A stretch of 64,000 nt of DNA from Novosphingobium sp. SG751A (GTDB lineage: Bacteria; Pseudomonadota; Alphaproteobacteria; Sphingomonadales; Sphingomonadaceae): positions 221,914 through 285,913 of the forward strand of contig NZ_JABGCB010000007.1 of the NCBI RefSeq assembly GCF_013149295.1, read 5' to 3'. The translations under genes and the position numbers were made by a program. The notes under the pieces were generated by a model that was not told where the DNA came from, did not search any database, and saw only the letters and a program-made list of their open reading frames with translations. Shown in pieces: positions 62,578 through 64,000 of this stretch (position 1 is its first letter; the number at the start of each line of letters is the position of its first letter).

Positions 62578-63333
62578 ATGGTTGCAATGCCTGCGCAATC
62601 CATCGCTTCTGCGCGAACGCCTGCCGTCAAGGTCGAGGATCGCCTGATCAATGGCCAGCTCTTGTTTCAGAGCGACCACGATCCTCTCGATGATGACAAT
62701 GGCGACGAAAGCGAATTTCGTGGCGGTCTGGACTGGTTCCGGACCGTCGACATCGCCCTTTCCATGGCCGCGCTGGTGGTGTTGGCGCCGCTGCTGCTGG
62801 CCGTGGCCATCGCGGTCAAGCTGACCAGTGAAGGGCCCGCTATTTTCCGCCACCGCCGCATCGGCCGCAACGGACAGGAATTCTACTGCTTCAAATTCCG
62901 CACGATGGTTTGCGATGCGGACAAACGTTTGGCGGCGCTGCTGCGCGAAAATCCGGCGGCGCGAGCGGAATGGGAACGCGATCACAAATTGCGCAACGAT
63001 CCGCGCATCACGCCCATCGGCGTATTCCTGCGCAAGACCAGTCTGGATGAATTGCCGCAGATCTTCAACGTTCTGCTGGGCACGATGAGCTGGGTCGGGC
63101 CGCGCCCCATCGTGGCGGGCGAAATCATCCGCTATGGTCGCCGTTTCAACGCCTATTGCAAGGTGCGCCCCGGCATCACCGGCCTGTGGCAGATTTCGGG
63201 CCGCAACGACACGTCCTATCGCCGCCGCGTCGCCATGGATGTGCTTTATGTCCGCACCCGCACCCTGCGGCTCTACAGCCGGATCATCCTGCTGACGGTG
63301 CCTGCGGTGCTGCGCCAGCATGGGTCTTATTAA
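62578..63333 (+). CDS. Undecaprenyl-phosphate sugar-1-phosphate transferase
   Basis: A 251-residue priming enzyme for exopolysaccharide. After a 50-residue cytosolic start comes one hydrophobic re-entrant helix ([21 protein letters not shown]), then the bacterial sugar transferase core: [42 protein letters not shown] and GPRPI, ending with [13 protein letters not shown]. It lacks the extra N-terminal spans of WbaP. The start ATG 62578 follows AAGGGGGA. It hands a sugar phosphate to the lipid carrier. Confidence 0.93.
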   Translation: MVAMPAQSIASARTPAVKVEDRLINGQLLFQSDHDPLDDDNGDESEFRGGLDWFRTVDIALSMAALVVLAPLLLAVAIAVKLTSEGPAIFRHRRIGRNGQEFYCFKFRTMVCDADKRLAALLRENPAARAEWERDHKLRNDPRITPIGVFLRKTSLDELPQIFNVLLGTMSWVGPRPIVAGEIIRYGRRFNAYCKVRPGITGLWQISGRNDTSYRRRVAMDVLYVRTRTLRLYSRIILLTVPAVLRQHGSY

Positions 63334-63905
63334 GGCGTAAGGATCGTTTCCATTCGGGGACAATGTGCCCGAATGCTCCTGCGTCCACCGCGGGATCGCC
63401 ATATCCCGATCGCGGCCAACAGATGCCCCCTCCTTCGACAGACCTGCCTCACGGTTCCAGCCATCAGGCTGATGGCTGGCGGGGGTGCCTGCGCGTAGGG
63501 AGGGGGCGAGGCCTTATCGAAGGGATGATCGCGCCTGTCGGATTTGCGCCGACCGGCGCATCGCCCTGTGCACCACCGCATATCGGCGAATTTCGCACAA
63601 CATTCGGTTTGAAAAGAATGAAATCGGACCTGTGAAATGGCCAGAATAGTCCAATATCAATTCGATGCATTCTTGACCATCCGGTCCATGGCCGAATAAG
63701 TGTTACTTCGTAATGACTGCAGATGGCATCAATTTTCCGATCCGCCGAACCGAACAATTCAAATGCCTACTGCATTGGAAAGCATCCAGTTACGGCATTT
63801 GATCACAAATATTCGAATAAATATTTCCTGCCGCCATTCATCGCAATGGCGCCCACTTTACCAGCGTTCACGAAACAGTCTTTTGACTGTGAGGGGGTTT
63901 AGACG
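63334..63905. promoter_or_regulatory. Long A/T-rich intergenic region before the UDP-glucose dehydrogenase gene
   Basis: 572 bases without a credible gene. From about 63590 it is clearly A/T-richer than the rest of the window, with TATTCGAATA (63809-63818) as a perfect palindrome inside AAATATT...AATATTT. It probably holds the promoter and regulatory sites for the last gene. Confidence 0.5.
63457..63479. terminator. 23-base palindrome downstream of the sugar transferase
   Basis: CCAGCCATCAG and its complement with one base between them, 124 bases after the sugar transferase stop. A GGCGGGGG run follows, no T run. Either a weak stop or a protein site. Confidence 0.5.
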
Positions 63906-64000
63906 ATGAAGATAGCAATGGTTGGCTCGGGCTATGTTGGTCTTGTGTCAGGCGCGTGCTTTGCCGATTTTGGTCACGATGTGGTTTGCATCGACAAGGA
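63906..64000 (+). CDS. ugd: UDP-glucose 6-dehydrogenase, 3' end outside the window
   Basis: The first 31 residues are visible. [19 protein letters not shown] and [12 protein letters not shown] are the NAD-binding start of UDP-glucose dehydrogenases, which make UDP-glucuronate. GAGGGGG lies a few bases upstream. It continues the polysaccharide locus. The identity rests on the N-terminus only. Confidence 0.85.
   Translation, partial: MKIAMVGSGYVGLVSGACFADFGHDVVCIDK

Noticed and set aside
63156..63635. A 159-codon ORF overlapping the sugar transferase end
   Set aside because: Begins in the wrong frame inside a certain gene and runs into non-coding sequence.

Overview
The window is GC-rich chromosomal DNA from an alphaproteobacterium, most likely a sphingomonad close to Novosphingobium or Sphingobium. 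The inference rests on a near-complete hopanoid (hpn) locus, a DUF2155 lipoprotein gene next to the complex I accessory subunit NDUFA12, a stand-alone fatty-acyl-AMP ligase, a PmtA-like methyltransferase and an exopolysaccharide locus. No rRNA gene is present, so genus-level placement is a guess.

Region 1 (1-10216) is the integrase-proximal part of an integrated phage or phage satellite. Twenty co-directional genes, nearly all with overlapping stop and start codons, run from a CII-like regulator (cut by the window edge) and an Ogr/Delta-type late activator through a primase-helicase, many small unknown proteins, an ASCH protein, a C5-cytosine and an N6-adenine-type DNA methyltransferase, to a tyrosine integrase. 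The integrase ends 77 bases from the 3' end of an intact tRNA-Trp gene, the probable attachment site. No capsid, tail or packaging gene is visible in this part.

Region 2 (10293-24660) holds housekeeping genes: aat, DUF2155, NDUFA12, recX, a fatty-acyl-AMP ligase, an Old Yellow Enzyme, lipB, a membrane protein, a PmtA-like methyltransferase, an ArsC-like protein with an orphan 2Fe-2S subunit and a TonB receptor, then dxs.

Region 3 (22225-47654) is the isoprenoid and hopanoid block. dxs and ispH (precursor supply) bracket hpnM. Then come hpnH, the convergent hpnABCDE-shc-hpnG operon, the divergent hpnIJK-mlaA operon, hpnL and hpnN. Together these predict squalene synthesis through hydroxysqualene, cyclisation, adenosylation and ribosyl side chain formation, GlcNAc addition, deacetylation, conversion to a cyclitol ether (HpnI, HpnK, HpnJ) and transport to the outer membrane. 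A deacetylase, a membrane protein, a second DUF2141 protein and a glycosyltransferase follow hpnN.

Region 4 (47755-64000) has a membrane dipeptidase, an S8 autotransporter, dapD, a glutaminyl cyclase, a potassium-channel-like protein, a nucleoside transporter, an anchored nuclease, then a surface-polysaccharide locus (tviB-like, wecB, wecC, a sugar transferase and the start of a UDP-glucose dehydrogenase gene) interrupted by a molybdopterin oxidoreductase with its cytochrome b partner.

The most unusual structure is a family of about 225-230 bp palindromic intergenic elements, found only between convergent genes (39998-40226, 55815-56045, 59984-60207, a minimal copy at 49050-49093 and a decayed one at 17986-18203). 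Each is built from nested inverted repeats, and one copy is flipped relative to the others.
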